Assembly: GCF_007565055.1 (NCBI RefSeq)
Contig: NC_044555.1
Location: 37,612,235-37,676,234 of the forward strand
Direction of reading: 5' to 3'
DNA length: 64,000 bases
DNA from: Rhinopithecus roxellana
Lineage: Eukaryota > Chordata > Mammalia > Primates > Cercopithecidae
Of this stretch, positions 44,921-57,613 are shown piece by piece (position 1 is the stretch's first letter; each line of letters starts with the position of its first letter). Made by a program: the position numbers and the translations under genes. The notes under the pieces were generated by a model. That model did not search any database and was not told where the DNA came from. It saw nothing but the letters and a program-made list of their open reading frames with translations.

Positions 44921-46164
44921 CTTCCTACATCCTATCGCACTCTCTGACAACACTTTCTTTTCATACTCTTGCCTTTGTGTAGCAAATTTACCTACTAATA
45001 AAGGATTGAATGTAAACTAGGACTTTCTATTGATATGGAGAAGGTATACAAACATAGAAACATATTAAGAAACAAAAAATGATAAAATTTAAAGCTGTAA
45101 TATTCTGATTTGTACATATTCATTTAGAATGATTCATTGTTTTAGCAAAGAAGGTATGTTTTAATTTTTCCTAAAGTGCAATATAAAATATTAAAAGTTT
45201 TGAGAACAAATGTTACATAAACCAAATAAAAACAGTCATAGCATTTCTCTTGGATGAATGCCTGTCACTCAGAACACATGGTCTTCTGCTAATCTACCTA
45301 TAATGGTGAATTTTGTGAAAGGTTATTTTTCTTTTTTGTTAGTAGTTTTCAGAAGAACATAGGTGTTTACATGTGTAATATCGTTTTGAGTAACAAATGC
45401 CTCTGACTTTATGACAATGTGTCCACTACTGTTTTGTTGATATAGCAATATCTCCTATGATACTTGCATTCATTCTTATGTGTTTTACTTGTTTTAGAAT
45501 TAGAATAAATAGAACATTTTTCCATTTAGGAAATATTTTGGGGCTAGAAATTTGTAATAAAATAAAACTGATACACATACAAATAGATGTAAGGTTGAAT
45601 GTTAGATGTGGAAATAAAGGAACACACTATTAGGATTGTGAGTGGAGAAGACTGAAACATAATTAACATAATTTTTAAAACACATATTTGAATATTCCAA
45701 GAAAAATGTCAATTCTTGTTTCTACATCCCTCATGTATATTTTGAGGATTCTGACAATGTTAACCTGAGAAATACCATCCTTAACTGTCCTCCTTCTAAC
45801 TGCATTCCTGGTTGCATCAGCCTTTTCAAGCCAATTTTCAGTCAGTAGTGGTATTTTCTTAAAATTAACATGTGGAAAATTGCATTTAATTAGTAGAGAG
45901 CATCCTTTTTTCTCTAGTTGCACTTTAGTAACACTTTCCATGTTTCTAGCGTTAGTCTACCTCATCCTACCAGCCCATTTTATTCGCTCATGATTTGGAC
46001 CATATGGTTTATCCTTATGAATGAATGGCTACCTATGTGGTATGATGTGAAAAATACTGACATGCCTCTTAGTTTCTTAATATCTCCCCTATGGGTACTG
46101 ACAGTATTATTGACAAACTCCATTTTTATTATTCCTATGATAATTTTGAACAGTTTAACCTTTA
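44921..46164. other. Unassigned AT-rich DNA
   Basis: No repeat family or exon recognised. The 88-codon minus frame (45675-45941) and 120-codon plus frame (45918-46280) overlap each other and the following LTR, and have no known domain. Confidence 0.4.
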
Positions 46165-46455
46165 TTAGCTGCAGTATCTCTTATAAAAGAGACTTCATGC
46201 AGCATTGGGTCTGCTTGCCCCTCTGCCTTCAGCCATGTGAGGACACAGCATTCCTCCAGATCCAGAGGATGCAACAATAAGGGACCATCTTGGGAGCAGA
46301 GAACAGAAAGCAGCTATCACCAGAAAACTAAACTTGCTGGTGCCATGATCTTCAACTTTCTAACCTTCAGAGCAATGAAAAATAAATTTCTGCTCTTTAT
46401 AAATTACCTAGTCTCGGGTATCCTAGTTCAACGGCATGAATGGATGAAGACATGT
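46165..46455 (+). mobile_element. MLT1-family LTR (ERVL-MaLR), 3' part
   Basis: TTATAAAAGAGACTTCATG, CCATGTGAGGACACAGCA, GAACAGAAAGCAGCTATCACCAGA, TTGCTGGTGCCATGATCTTC and the poly(A) region AAAAATAAATTTCTGCTCTTTATAAATTACC appear in MLT1/MST order. The 5' half of the LTR is missing. Confidence 0.75.
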
Positions 46456-46539
46456 GATTATAACAATACTGATAAATAACTACGGTGAAAGATGTTAGTA
46501 CTGCTCACCAGTATTTCTCATTCTTCTCTCTTGCTGGAT

Positions 46540-46885
46540 ACAAATGAAAATTGTACCTCCCTTCCCCTTTGAAAATAGGTGTAGCTGTGAGAATTATCTT
46601 GAGCAGGCAATAAAATATGAGTGAAAGTAATGAGTGTCACTTCCAGGTAAAGCTCTTAAAAATGTGTCTTGTTCTCCCTTATACCACTTCCCAGCACCCA
46701 AAGCAAGTGGCAACAGTCCAGATAATAGAATCTGTGTCAAACCGCGTCCCTAAGTGAGGACTATATGAAGCAGAGCACCTCTCTCCAATCTAAACAATGG
46801 ACTTGTAGAACATGTAGTAATGGGGGAGAAACAGACTTTACTGACTTTAAACAAATGATATTTTGGTGTTTAATCATAGCACATA
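46540..46885 (+). repeat. Ancient interspersed repeat, unnamed
   Basis: The order GTGTAGCTGTGAGAATTATCTTGAGCAGGCAAT, GTGTCACTTCCAGGTAA, CTCTTAAAAATGTGTC and CCCTAAGTGAGGAC...AGCAGAGC matches a widespread mammalian repeat I have seen but cannot name. Confidence 0.35.
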
Positions 46886-47054
46886 TTAGCATATCATAAT
46901 TAACATAATTTATTCTGTGAGTTTCAGTATTTCATTGTAATGAACATTAATTTTTTGTGGCAAATTATACAAAGACATGGGATATTTTTTCATTTACTTG
47001 TGTCTTCTTTCTTTCACCAATATTTTGTTGTTTTTAGTTTATAAATCTGTCACT

Positions 47055-47435
47055 TCCATGTTTACGTTTCAAGACTGTTTTGGCTATTTGGGTTTCCCTG
47101 TGACTCCATATGAGCTTTGGGAAGAGTCTGTCTATTTCTGAAGAAACTATCATTTAGATTTTTATAAGAATTGCATTGAAACCAAGCATTCCTTTGGGGA
47201 GTATTGATATCTTAACAATAGTAAGTTTCTGAATCTATTAATAATGGCTAGCGTTCCAATTATTTATATTTTTTTAATGTCTTTCAGCAATGTTTTTTAC
47301 TGTCTTCGATATTTTCTTTGTTATCAGTCTTTCGTCTTCATGTATATCCTTATTTTCTTCATTATTTTATTTATTTATTTTCATTATTAATCTTTCACCT
47401 CTAAGTATTCCCAAGTATTTTATTCTTTTTTTACT
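47055..47435 (-). mobile_element. L1 ORF2 fragment, minus
   Basis: TTCAAGACTGTTTTGGCTATTTGG, AGAATTGCATTGAAACC, GGGGAGTATTGATATCTTAAC, TTTCAGCAATG and CCCAAGTATTTTATTC are the reverse of L1M ORF2 C-terminal text. It overlaps in consensus coordinates with 49700-49790, so it derives from a separate insertion. Confidence 0.7.
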
Positions 47436-48144
47436 ATTATTTTCTATTGTGGTAAGATATACATAGCATAAAAATTACTATTTTAACTATTAAGTGTATG
47501 GGTCGGTGGCATTAAGTATATTCACATTCTTGTGCAATCGTTCCCTCTATTTATCTCCAGGATTTTTATCACCAGAAACCAAATCTCTGTGCCTATTAAA
47601 CAATAATTCTCCATTCTCCTGACCACCAGTCCCTAGTAGCCATTATTCCACTTTCTATCTTCATGAATTTGACTACTCTGGAAAGCTCATGTTAGAGGAA
47701 CTATACAATATTTTTCCTTTGGTGACTGGCTTAATGTCTCCACTTAGCATAATATCTCCATGGTTTGTCCATATCATCGGATGTGTCAGAATTTTATTTG
47801 TTTTTGTGGTTAGATAATAGTCCATTGTATGTACCTATCACATTTATTTATCCATTAATCTGTTGACTGACACTGGGTTATTTCTATCTTTTGACTATGG
47901 TGAATAATGCTGCTATGAAAATGGTGTACAGATATCTATCTGAGTCCCTGCTTTCACTTATATTGGGTATATACCCAGAATTGGGATTGCTGGATCATAT
48001 GGTAATAATTCAGTATGGAATTGCAATCCCATTTTCCATAGCACTGGTACCATGTTACACTACCACCAGCAAAGCGTGAGGGTTCCAATTTCACCACAGT
48101 CTCACTAACACTCGTTATTTTCTGTTTCTTTTTTCTATTTTTTT
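47436..48144 (-). mobile_element. L1M (L1MB/MC-like) 3' end, minus, first part
   Basis: Reverse-oriented L1M 3' UTR and ORF2 end: ATTGTGGTAAGATATACATAGC, GTGTATGGGTCGGTGGCATTAAG, GAATTTGACTACTCTGG, TTGGGTATATACCCAGAATTGG and CACTAACACTCGTTATTTTCTG. It continues at about 48843 after a 700-bp insertion. Confidence 0.8.
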
Positions 48145-48181
48145 TAAATAACGAGCTTCAGGAATTCAGATGAACTAAAGG

Positions 48182-48229
<48 letters not shown>

Positions 48230-48842
48230 ACATGCTGAGCTGTTAGATGTAGGAATAGCTGATTAAAGCAGCAAGCCAAAAATGAAAGAGTGAACCATTT
48301 AATGGCTTACTACAATGGTATAAGCAAGAAGCTAAAACCAGAAACAGTGCCAACACACCCTGCTCCATTTCCCCTGGTGCACTCATGAAGGGTCACATGG
48401 ATCAGCACGAAAGTGGGATATATCTTAACCATTGAGAAAGCTCCCAAATGAAAGGCTCTAGCCGTTTTATGTCTCTGGGCTTAGAGGGAAAGCTAGAAGT
48501 GGAAAAGAACTGGGTACTGAGTCAGAGTGGAAAAGTGCTTTCAAATTTTTCTCCTCCTTACTCCCATTAGGAGGCAGAAGGACCTGAAGAGAACCTTTGC
48601 AAAAGGCCTCAGACAAAGAGATTGAAGAATGAAGGCGCCAGGGCTAGGAGTGTACATATGTGATGAGCGTGACTAGACAAGAAAGGCTGAGAACTTGATT
48701 GCAACCCTCTCTAGAGACTGTAATAAAATGGCTCTGCCTGAAGTCTGGTGTAGAGAGGGCAATTTTCCCCTGTGATGCCTGTCAGGTTGTTTTCTATGGT
48801 CTGGCCTGAAAAATTACACATAGGTTTTTAACCAGGCACCCT
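48145..48842. mobile_element. Unclassified ~700-bp insertion in L1M
   Basis: A block with no similarity to L1 interrupts L1M between the 3' UTR/ORF2 end and GTAGGCATCTTAATAGAGTG. It contains a (GA)n microsatellite at its left and a GC-balanced body. There are no obvious TG...CA ends, terminal repeats or target duplication. It could be an old LTR or DNA transposon whose family I do not recognise. Confidence 0.45.
48187..48228. repeat. (GA)n microsatellite
   Basis: About 21 uninterrupted AG units, likely to vary in length. Confidence 0.95.
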
Positions 48843-49790
48843 GCTCTTAAGTAGGCATCTTAATAGAGTGAAGTTACATCTCATTTGGTTTTGATTTGCA
48901 TTTCCCTAGTGACTAGGGATAGTAAGAATCTTTTCATATGCTTATTAACCATTTGAATATATATATGTTGGAGATATGTTTGAGTCCTTTGCCCAATTCT
49001 GAATTGGGTTGATTGTTTTTTGTTGTTGTCTAGTTACAGAAATTCTTTATGTATTGTAGATATCAATCTCTTATCATATATTAAATTTGCAAGTATTTTT
49101 TTCCATTCCACTGATGGCCTTTTCATATTTTTGCCAGCATTCTTTGAAATATAAAAAGTTTTTAATTTTGATGAAGTCCAACTTAACTAGTTTTTTTTGT
49201 TGTATCCTGTCCTTTGATATTTTATACAAGAAATCATAGCCAGACTCGAGGTCATTAGGTTTTCTTTTTTTTCTAAGAGTTTTATAGTTTTGACTTTTAT
49301 GTTTAGGTCTCTGATCAATTTGGAGTTAATATTTGTACGTGGTGTAAGGTAAGGGCCCAATTTCTTTGTGCATGTGTGCTGTGGATATCCAGTTTTCCCA
49401 AAACCATTTTCCAAAGAAATTGTCCTTTTCCCCATTAAATGGTCATAATATCCTTGTAGAAAATCATTGTGATAATGTGAGACAATGTATAAATGTTAAT
49501 ATGTGTATAATGAATGAAACATGTGTAATAAAAGTGAGGTTGTGTGTTTCCTGACATTTATGTGAGGGTTTATTTCTGGGCTCTTTATTCTAGTCTACTG
49601 GCCTATTTATTTGTCTTTACACCATTACCACACGGTTATGATTACCATGGGTTTGTAGTAAGTTTTGAAATCTGGAAGTGCATGAAGACTCTAAACTTGT
49701 TTTTTTCCAAGTTGTTTTGGCTACAGGGATCCCTTGATATTTCATATGAATTTTAGAATAACATTTTATGTCTACAAAAAATGTAACTCA
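48843..49790 (-). mobile_element. L1M (L1MB/MC-like) ORF2 fragment, minus, second part
   Basis: Continuation of 47436-48144: TCATTTGGTTTTGATTTGCA, GGGTTGATTGTTTTTTGTTG, AGAGTTTTATAGTTTTGACTT, GGATATCCAGTTTTCCCAAAA and GGGTTTATTTCTGGGCTCTTTATTC, in the reverse of ORF2 order. It stops around CTACAAAAAATG, where the next L1 starts. Confidence 0.8.
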
Positions 49791-49794
49791 TATT

Positions 49795-50952
49795 ACATTT
49801 TGTAGTTATTATTATTTCATTGATATATAGTATTTTACATATTTTTTGGGCACATATCAGTATTTTTTACAGGCATAGAATGCATAATGATGAAGTCAAG
49901 GTATTTGGAGTATCCATCACCTTGAGTATTCATCATTTCCGTGTATTAGTAACATTTCCAGTCCTCTTTTCTGGCTATTTTGAAATATAAAATATATCAT
50001 TGCTAAGTGTAGCCACCCTAGTCTGCTATCAAACATTAAAACATATTTCTTCTACCTAACTGTAAATTTGTACCATTCACTAACTACTCTTCCTTTCCCC
50101 TTCACACCCTGATACTCTTTCCTGCCTGTGGTATCTATCATTCTATTCTCTATCTCCATGAGATCAAGTTCCTTAGATCCCACACATGTGTGAGATCATG
50201 CAATATTTGTCTTTCTGTGTCTGTGTTATTTTATTTAACATAATGACTTCCAGTTCCATCCATTTCTGAAAATCACACAAGTTCCTTCTTTTTATGGCTA
50301 AAAATTATTCTATGATGTATATACCACATTTTCTTTCTCAGTGAATCCATTGATGGACACCAAAGTTTATTCCATATCTTTGCAATTGAGAGTAGTGTTG
50401 CAATAAACATGTGTATGCAGGTATTCATTTGATATATTGATATACTTTCCTTGGGATCAATACCCAATAGTGGGATTGGTGGATCATGTAGTAGTTCTAT
50501 TTTTAGTTTTTTGAGAAATGCCCATACTCTTTTCACAGTGGCTGCACTAATTTACATTCCTATCAGCAGTGTATGGAGTTCCCTTTTCTCCATATCCTCG
50601 CCGGTATGTGTTACTTTTTGTCATTTTAACAGAAGCCATTCTAACTAAGGTAACATGGCATCTCATTGTGGTTTTGGTTTGCATTTCTCTGATGATTAGT
50701 GACAATGAGCATTTTTCACGTACCTATTGGCCATTTGTAGGTCTTCTTTTGAGAATTGTCTAGTTACTTCTTTTGCTCACTTAAAAAGAATTATTATTTT
50801 TTATTGTTGAGTTGTTTGATTTCCTGGTATATTCTGGATTTTATTCCCTTATTGTATGAGTAGTTTGCAAATATTTTGTCCCATTCAAAAGGTTATCTCT
50901 TTATTCTTTGATTGTTTCATTTACTGTGCAGAAGCTTTTTAGTTTAATATAG
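49795..50952 (-). mobile_element. L1MA/L1PB 3' part, minus, interrupted
   Basis: Reverse L1 3' UTR (GATATATAGTATTTTACATATTTTTTGGGCAC, AAGGTATTTGGAGTATCCATC, GATCAAGTTCCTTAGATCCC) followed by the ORF2 C-terminus. The minus frame at 50273-50536 contains LLGIDPKESISIYQMNTCIH. It ends at AGTTTAATATAGTGCTATTTG, where the younger L1PA begins. The expected upstream ORF2 text is not found beyond the L1PA. Confidence 0.8.
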
Positions 50953-51196
50953 TGCTATTTGTCTATTTTTTCAAATTTTATTTTAAGTCCTGGGATACAC
51001 ATGCAGAACGTGCAAGTTTGTTACATAGGTATACATGTGCCATGGTGGTTTGCTGCACCTATCAACCTGTCATCTAGGTTTTAAGCCCCACATGCATTAG
51101 GTATTTGTCTGAATGCTCTCCCTCTCCTTGCCCCCCACTCCCTGACAGACCCTTGTGTGTGATGTTCCCCTCCCTCTGTCCATGTGTTCTCATTGT

Positions 51197-54100
51197 TCAA
51201 CTATCACTTATGTGTGAGAACATGCAGTGTGTGGTTTTCTGTTCCTGTGTTAGTTTGCTGAGGGTGATGGTTTCCAGCTTCAGACAGGTCTCTGCCAAAA
51301 ACATGAACTCATCTTTTTTAATGGCTGTGTAGTATTCCATGGTGTATATGTGCCACATTTTCTTTATCCAGTCTGTCATTGATGGGCATTTGGGTTGGTT
51401 CAAAGTCTTTGCTATTGTCAATAGTGCCACAATAAACATATGTGTGCATGTGTCTTTGTAGTAGAATGCTTTAAAATCCTTTGTGTATATACCCAGTAAT
51501 GGGATTGCTGGGTCAAATGGCATTTCTGGCTACAGATCCTTGAGAAATCACCACACTGTCTTCCACAATGGTTGAACTAACTTACACTTCCACCAACAGT
51601 GTAAAAGCATTCCTATTTCTCCACATCCTCTCCAGCATCTGTTGTTTCCTTATTTTTTAATGATCACCATTCTAACTGGAGTGAGATTGTATCTCATTGT
51701 GGTTTTTATTTGCATCTCTCTAATGACCAGGGAGCTTTGTTTCATATGTTTGTTGGCTGCATAAATGTCTTCTTTTGAAAAGTATCTGTTCATATCCTTC
51801 GCTCACTCTTTGATGGGGTTGTTTTTCTCTTGTAAATTTATTTAAGTTCCTTGTAGATTCTGGATATTAGCCCTTTTTCAGATGGATAGTTTGCAAAAAT
51901 GGTCTCCCATTCTGTAGGTTGCCTCTTCACTATCACAACAGCTTCTTTTGCTGTACAGAAGCTCTTTAGTTTAATTAGATCTCATTTGTAAATTTTGGCT
52001 TTTGCTGCCATTGCTTTTGGTGTTTTAGTCATGAAGCCTTTGCCCATGCCTATGTCTTGAACAGTGTTGCCTAGGTTTTCTTCTAGGGTTGTTATGGTTT
52101 TAGGCCTTACATTTAAGTCTTTAATCCATCCCGAGTTAATTTTTGTATAAGGTGTAAGGAAGGGGTCCAGTCTCAGTTTTCTGCATATGGCTAGCCAGTT
52201 TTCCGAAAACCATTTAAATAGGGAATCCTTTTCCCATTGCTTGTTTTTGTCAGGTTAGATCATATGGTTGTAGATGTGTGGCATTATTTCTGAGGCCTCT
52301 GTTCCATTCTATTCATCTATATATCTGTTTTGGTACCAGCACCATGCTGTTTTGGTTACTGTAGCCTTGTAGTAGAGTTTGAAGTCAGGTAACTTGATGC
52401 CTCCAGCTTTGTTCTTTTTGCTTAGGATTGTCTTGGCTGTACGGGCTCTTTTTGGGTTCCATACGAAATTTAAAACAGCTTTTCTAATTCTTTGAGGAAA
52501 GTCAATGTTAGCTTGATGGAAATATCATTGAATCTATAAATTACTTTGGCAGTATGGCCATTTTCAAGATACTGATTCTTCCTATTCATGAGAATGGGAT
52601 ATTTTTCCATTTGTTTGTATCCTCTGTTATTTCCTTGAGCAGTAGTTTATAGTTCTCCTTGAAAAGGTCCTTCACATCCCTTGTAAGTTGTATTCCTAGG
52701 TATTTTATTCTCTTGGTAACAACTGTGAATGGGAATTCACTCTTGTTTTGGCTCCCTGTTTGTCTATTATTAGTGTATAGGAAAGCTTGTGATTTTCACA
52801 TGTGGATTTTCTATCCTGAGACTTAGCTGAAGTTGCTGATCAGCTTAAGGAGATTTTGGGCTGAGACAATGGGGTTTTCCAAATATACAATCATGTCATC
52901 TGCAAATAGAGACAATTTGACTTCCTCTCTTCCTATTTAAATATCCTTCATTTCCTTCTGTTGCCTGATTGCTCTGGCCAGAACTTCCAATATTATGTTG
53001 AACAGGAGTGGTGAGAGAGGGCATCCTTATCTTGTGCCGGTTTTCAAAGGGAATGCTTCCAGCTTTTGCCCATTCAGTATGATGTTGGTTGTGCATTTGT
53101 CACAAATAACCCTTATTATTTTGAGATACGTTCCATCAATACCTAGTTTATTGAGAGCTGTTAGCATGAAGGAGTGTTGAATTTTTTTGAAGGCCTTTTC
53201 TGCATCTATTGAGATAATCATGTGGTTTTTTTCATTGGTTCTGTTTATGTGATGGATTACGTTTACTGATTTGTGGATGCTAAACCAGCCTTGCACCCGA
53301 GGGATGAAACTGACTTGATCATAGTGAGTAAGCTTTTTGATGTGTTGCTGGATTCATTTTACCATTATTTTATTGAGGATTTTCATATTGATATTCATCA
53401 GAGATATTGGACTGAAATTTTGTTTTTTTAATTGTGTCTCTGCTAGGTTTTGGTATCAGGATAATGTTGGCTTCATAAAATGAGTGAGGGAGGCATCCCT
53501 CTTTTTCTATTGTTTGGAATACTTTCAGAAGGAATGGTACAAGTTCCTCTTTGTACCTCTGGGAGAATTTGGCTGTGCATTCATCAGGTCCTGGGCTTTT
53601 ATTTTGGATGGTAGGCTATTAATTACTGTCTCAATTTCAGAACGTGTTATTGGTGTATTCAGGGATTTGATTTTTTCCTGATTTAATGTTGGGAGGGTTT
53701 ATATGCCCAGGAGTTTATCCATTTCTTTTAGATATTCTAGTTTACAATAATAGAGGTGTTCATAGTATTCTCTGATGGTAGTTTGCATTTCTGTGGGATC
53801 AGTGGTGATATCCCCTTTTTCATTTTTTATGCATCTGCATGAGTCTTCTCTCTTTTCTTCTTTATTAGTTTGGCTAGCAGTCGATCTATTTTGTTAATCT
53901 TTTCAAAAAATCAGCTCCTGGATTCATTGGTTTGCTGATGGGGTTTTGTGTCTCAATCTCCTTCAGTTCTGCTCTGATCTTACTTATTTCCTGTCTTCTG
54001 ATAGCTTTCGAATTTGTTTGCTCTTGCTTTTCTAGTTCTTTTAATTGTGATGTTAGGGTGTCGATTTTAGATCTTCCTTGCTTTCTCCTGTGGGCATTTA

Positions 54101-55187
54101 GTGCTATAAATTTCCCTCAAACACTGCTTTAGCCGTGCCCCAGATATTTTGGTACATTGTGTCTTTGTTCTCATTGGTTTCAAACAACGTATTTATTTCT
54201 GCCTTAATTTCATTATTTACCTAGTAGACAGTCAGAAGCAGGTTGCTCAGTTTCCGTGTAGTTGTGTGATTTTGAGTGAGTTTCTTTTTTTATATTTATT
54301 TTTTTTGAGATGGAGTCTTGCTCTGTCACCCAGGTTGGAGTGCAGTGTCACGATCTCAGCTCACTGCAAGCACCACCTCCTGGGTTCACACCATTCTCTT
54401 GTCTTAGCCTCCTGCGTAGCTGGGACTACAGGTGCCCGCCACTACACCTGGCTAATTTTTTGTATTTTTACTAGAGATGGGGTTTTCCTGTATTAGACGA
54501 GAGGGTCTTGATCTCCTGACCTCATGATCTGTCTGCCTCGGCCTCTGAAAGTGCTGGGATTACAGGGGTGAGCCACCGTGCCTGGCCTTGAGTGAGTTTC
54601 TTAATCCTGAGTTCTAATTTGATTTAACTCTGGTCTGAGAGACTGTTATGATTTCCATTCTTTTGCATTTGCTAAGGACTGTTTTACTTCCAATTATGTG
54701 TTCAACATTAAAATAAGTGTGATGTGGTGCTGAGAAGAATGCATATTGGGTTGATTTAGGGTGGAGCATTCTGTAGATGTCTAAGTCTCTTTGTAGGTCT
54801 CTAAGAACTTGTTTTATGAATCTGGGTGGTCCTGTATTGGGTACATATATATTTAGAATAGTTAGCTCTTCTTGTTGCATTGAGCCCTTTACCATTATTT
54901 AATGCCCTTGTTTGTCTTATTTTGTCTTTGTTGGTTTAAAGTTCATTTCACTGGAGACTAGTATTGCAACCCTGCTTTTTTTGCTTTCCATTTGCTTGGT
55001 AAATTTTCCTCCATCCCTTTATTTTGAGCCCATGTGTGTCTTGGCACATGAGATGGGTCTCCTGAATACAGCACACTGATGGGTTTTGGCTCTTTATCCA
55101 ATTTGACAGTCTGTGTCTTTTAATTGGAGCATTTAGGCCATTTACATTTAAGGTTAATATTGTTATGTCTGAATTTCATGTTGTCAT
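51197..55187 (-). pseudogene. L1PA ORF2 remnant, minus, split by Alu
   Basis: The start ATG lies at 55185-55187 and the original stop is at 51197. A TGA occurs as the fourth codon, so translation would stop at once. Readable parts include the endonuclease (54614-54895, NIYVPNTGPPRFIKQVLRDL), reverse transcriptase text around 53027-53296 (DAEKAFKKIQHSFMLTALNK, LNGQKLEAFPLKTGTR) and the C-terminus (51197-51523, WIKKMWHIYTMEYYTAIKKD). An Alu splits the endonuclease part at 54287-54587. Confidence 0.9.
54287..54587 (-). mobile_element. AluY-like element in L1PA ORF2, minus
   Basis: Reverse-oriented complete Alu with its T tail at the left. TTGAGTGAGTTTCTT is duplicated exactly at 54272-54286 and 54588-54602. 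GGTTCACACCATTCTC (rather than AGCGATTCTC) and CTCCTGACCTCATGATCTG point to AluY or a close relative. Most CpGs are decayed, and the OWM-specific changes seen in the other two AluY copies are absent. Confidence 0.92.
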
Positions 55188-55294
55188 CATGATGCTAGCT
55201 GGTTATTTTGCCCATTTGTTGATGCTGTTTATTCATAGTGTTGATGATCTTTACAATTTGGTATGTTTTTTTGCAGTGGCTGGTACCAGATTTT

Positions 55295-56278
55295 CCCTTT
55301 CAATATTTAGTGCTTCCTTCAGGAGGTCTTATAAGGCAGGCCTGGTGGCAACAAAATCTCTCAGCACTTTCTTGTCTGTAAAGGATTTTATTTCTCCTTC
55401 ACTTATGAAGCTTAGTTTGGCTGGATGTGAAATTCTGGGTTGAAAATTCATTCTTGTCTTTAAGAATGTTGAATATTGGCCCCACTCTCTTCTGGCTTAT
55501 AGGGTTTCTACTGAGAGATCTACTTTTAGTATGATGGGCTTCCTTTTGTGGGTAATCCAACCTTTCTCTCTGGCTGCCCTTACCATTTTTTTCCTTCATT
55601 TCAACCTTGGTGAATCTGACAATTATGTGTCTTGGGGTTGCTCTTCTCAAGGAGTATCTTTGTGGTGTTCTCTGTATTTCCTGAATTTGAATGTTGTCCT
55701 GTCTTGCTAGGTTGGGAAGTTCTCCTGGATAATATCCTGAAGAGTGTTTTCCAACTTGGTTCCAGTCTCCATGTCACTTTCAGGGACACAAATCAAATGT
55801 AGGTTTTGTCTTTTCATATAGTTCCTTATTTCTTGGAGGCTTTGTTCCTTTTCATTCTTTTTTTCTGTAATCTTGTCTTCATGCCTTATTTCATTAAGTT
55901 GATGTCAATCTCTGATATCCTTTCTTTTGCTTCATGCATTTCGCTGTTGATACTCATGTACGCTTTATGGAGTTCTTGTGCTGTGTTTTTCATCTCCATC
56001 AGGTTATTTATGTTCTTCTCTAAACTGGTTATTCTAGTTAGCAATTCCTCTAACCTTTTTCCAAGGTTCTTAGCTTCCTTGCATTGGGTTAGAATACCCT
56101 CCTTTAGCTTGCAGGAGTTTGTTATTTCCCACCTTCTGAAGCCTACTTCTGTCAATTCATTAAACTCATTCTTTTTCCAGTTTCGTTCCCTTGTTGGTGA
56201 GGAGTTGTGATCCTTTGGAGGAGAAGAGGTGTTCTGGGTTTTGGAATCTTCAGCCTTTTTGCACTGGTTTCTCCCCAT
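55295..56278 (-). pseudogene. L1PA ORF1 remnant, minus
   Basis: The ATG at 56276-56278 opens a 130-codon frame (55886-56278). It contains the N-terminal part and coiled coil with FNELTEVGFRRWEI and LEELLTRITSLEKNINNLME. The RNA-binding part reappears in another frame at 55399-55650 (RRATPRHIIVRFTKVEMKEK, GPIFNILKD). Frameshifts near 55886 and 55600 break the protein. The 3' end is placed by order, not exactly. Confidence 0.88.
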
Positions 56279-57613
56279 CTTTGTGGAGTCATATACCTTT
56301 GATTTTTGATGGTGGTGACCTCCGGATGGAGTTTCTGTGTGGATGATTTTTGGTTGTTGTTGATGTTGCGGCTATTCCTTTCAGTTTTTTAGTTTTCCTT
56401 CTAACAGTCAGGCCCCTCTGCTGCAGGTCTATTGGCATTTGCTGGAAGTCCACTCCAGACCCTGTTTGCCTAGATATCTCCAGTGGAGGCTGCAGAACAG
56501 AAAGATTGCTCCTTGATCCTTCCTCTGGAATCTTCATCCCAGAGGGGCACCTGCCAGATGTCACCTGGAGGTCTCCTGTATGAGGTGTCTGTCAACTTCT
56601 GCTGAGAGGTGTATCCCAGTTAGGAGGCATGAGGGTCAGAGACCCACTTGAGATGGCACTCTATCCCTTAGCAGAGCTCGAGTGCTGTGCTGTGAGATCT
56701 GCTGCTCTCTTCAGAGCCAGCAGGCAGGAGCATTTAAGTCCGCTGAAGCTGTGCCCACAGCCATCCCTTTTCCCAGGTGCTCTGTCCCACAGGGATGAGA
56801 GTTTCATCTATAAGCCCCTGACTGGGGCTGCTGCCTTTGTGTCAGATATGTTCTACCCAGGGAGAAGGAATCTAGAGAGGCAGTCTGGCTACAGTGGCTT
56901 TGTGGAGCTGAGGTGGGCTCTACCTGGTTCAAACTTCCAGGAAGCTTTGTTTACACTGTGAGGGCAATACTGCCTACTCAAGCCTCAGTAATGGTGGATG
57001 CCCCTCCTACCACCAACCTTGAGTGTCTCAGGTTGACTTCAGACTCCTGTGCTGGCAGTGAGAATTTCAAGCAAGTAGACCTTAGCTTGCTTGGCTCTAT
57101 GGGGGTAGGATTCACTGAGAAAGACCACTTGGCTCTCTGGCTTCAGCCCCTTTCCAGGGAAGTGAACAGTTCTGTCTCACTGGTGTTCCAGGCGCTCCTG
57201 AGCTATGAGAAAAACTCCTGCAGCTAGCTCGGTGTCTGCGAAAATGGCCACCCAGTTTTGTGGTTGTAACTCAGGGCCCTGGTGGTGTAGGTATTCAAAA
57301 AAACCTCCTGGTCTGCGGGTTGTGAAGACCATGTCAAAAGCATAGTATCTGGGCCAGAATGTACCATTCCCCATGGCACAGTCCCTCATGGCTTCCCTTG
57401 GCTAAGGGAGGGAGTTCCCTGACCCTTTGCACTTCCCGGGTTAGGAGACACCACACCCTGCTTCTGCTCTCTCTCCATGGGCTGCTCCACTGTCTAACCA
57501 GTCCCAATGAGGTGAGCCAGGTACCTCAGTTGGAAATGCAGAAATCACCTGCCTTCTGTGTTGATCTCGCTGGTAGCTACAGACCGGAGCTATTCCTATT
57601 TCGCTCTCTTACC
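56279..57613 (-). promoter_or_regulatory. L1PA 5' UTR, minus
   Basis: About 1.33 kb of relatively GC-rich L1 5' UTR. It would have held the sense internal promoter and, in many L1PA copies, a weaker antisense promoter pointing toward higher coordinates here. The YY1-type AAGATGG box expected at the very 5' end is not seen. The end reads AGAGCGAAATAGGAATAGC (minus strand), so the first few bases appear lost or altered. Confidence 0.75.

Larger units (their letters stand above)
50953..57613 (-). mobile_element. Full-length L1PA element, minus
   Basis: A 6.36-kb LINE-1 (after removing its Alu), all parts in order on the minus strand: 5' UTR (about 56279-57613), ORF1, ORF2, and 3' UTR with a short A-rich end at about 50965. 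The 5' UTR includes GAATAGCTCCGGTCTGTAGC and GACCTGCAGCAGAGGGGCCT, primate L1PA text of intermediate age (I would guess L1PA7-10). Frameshifts and stops inactivate both ORFs. No target duplication is visible. Confidence 0.9.
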
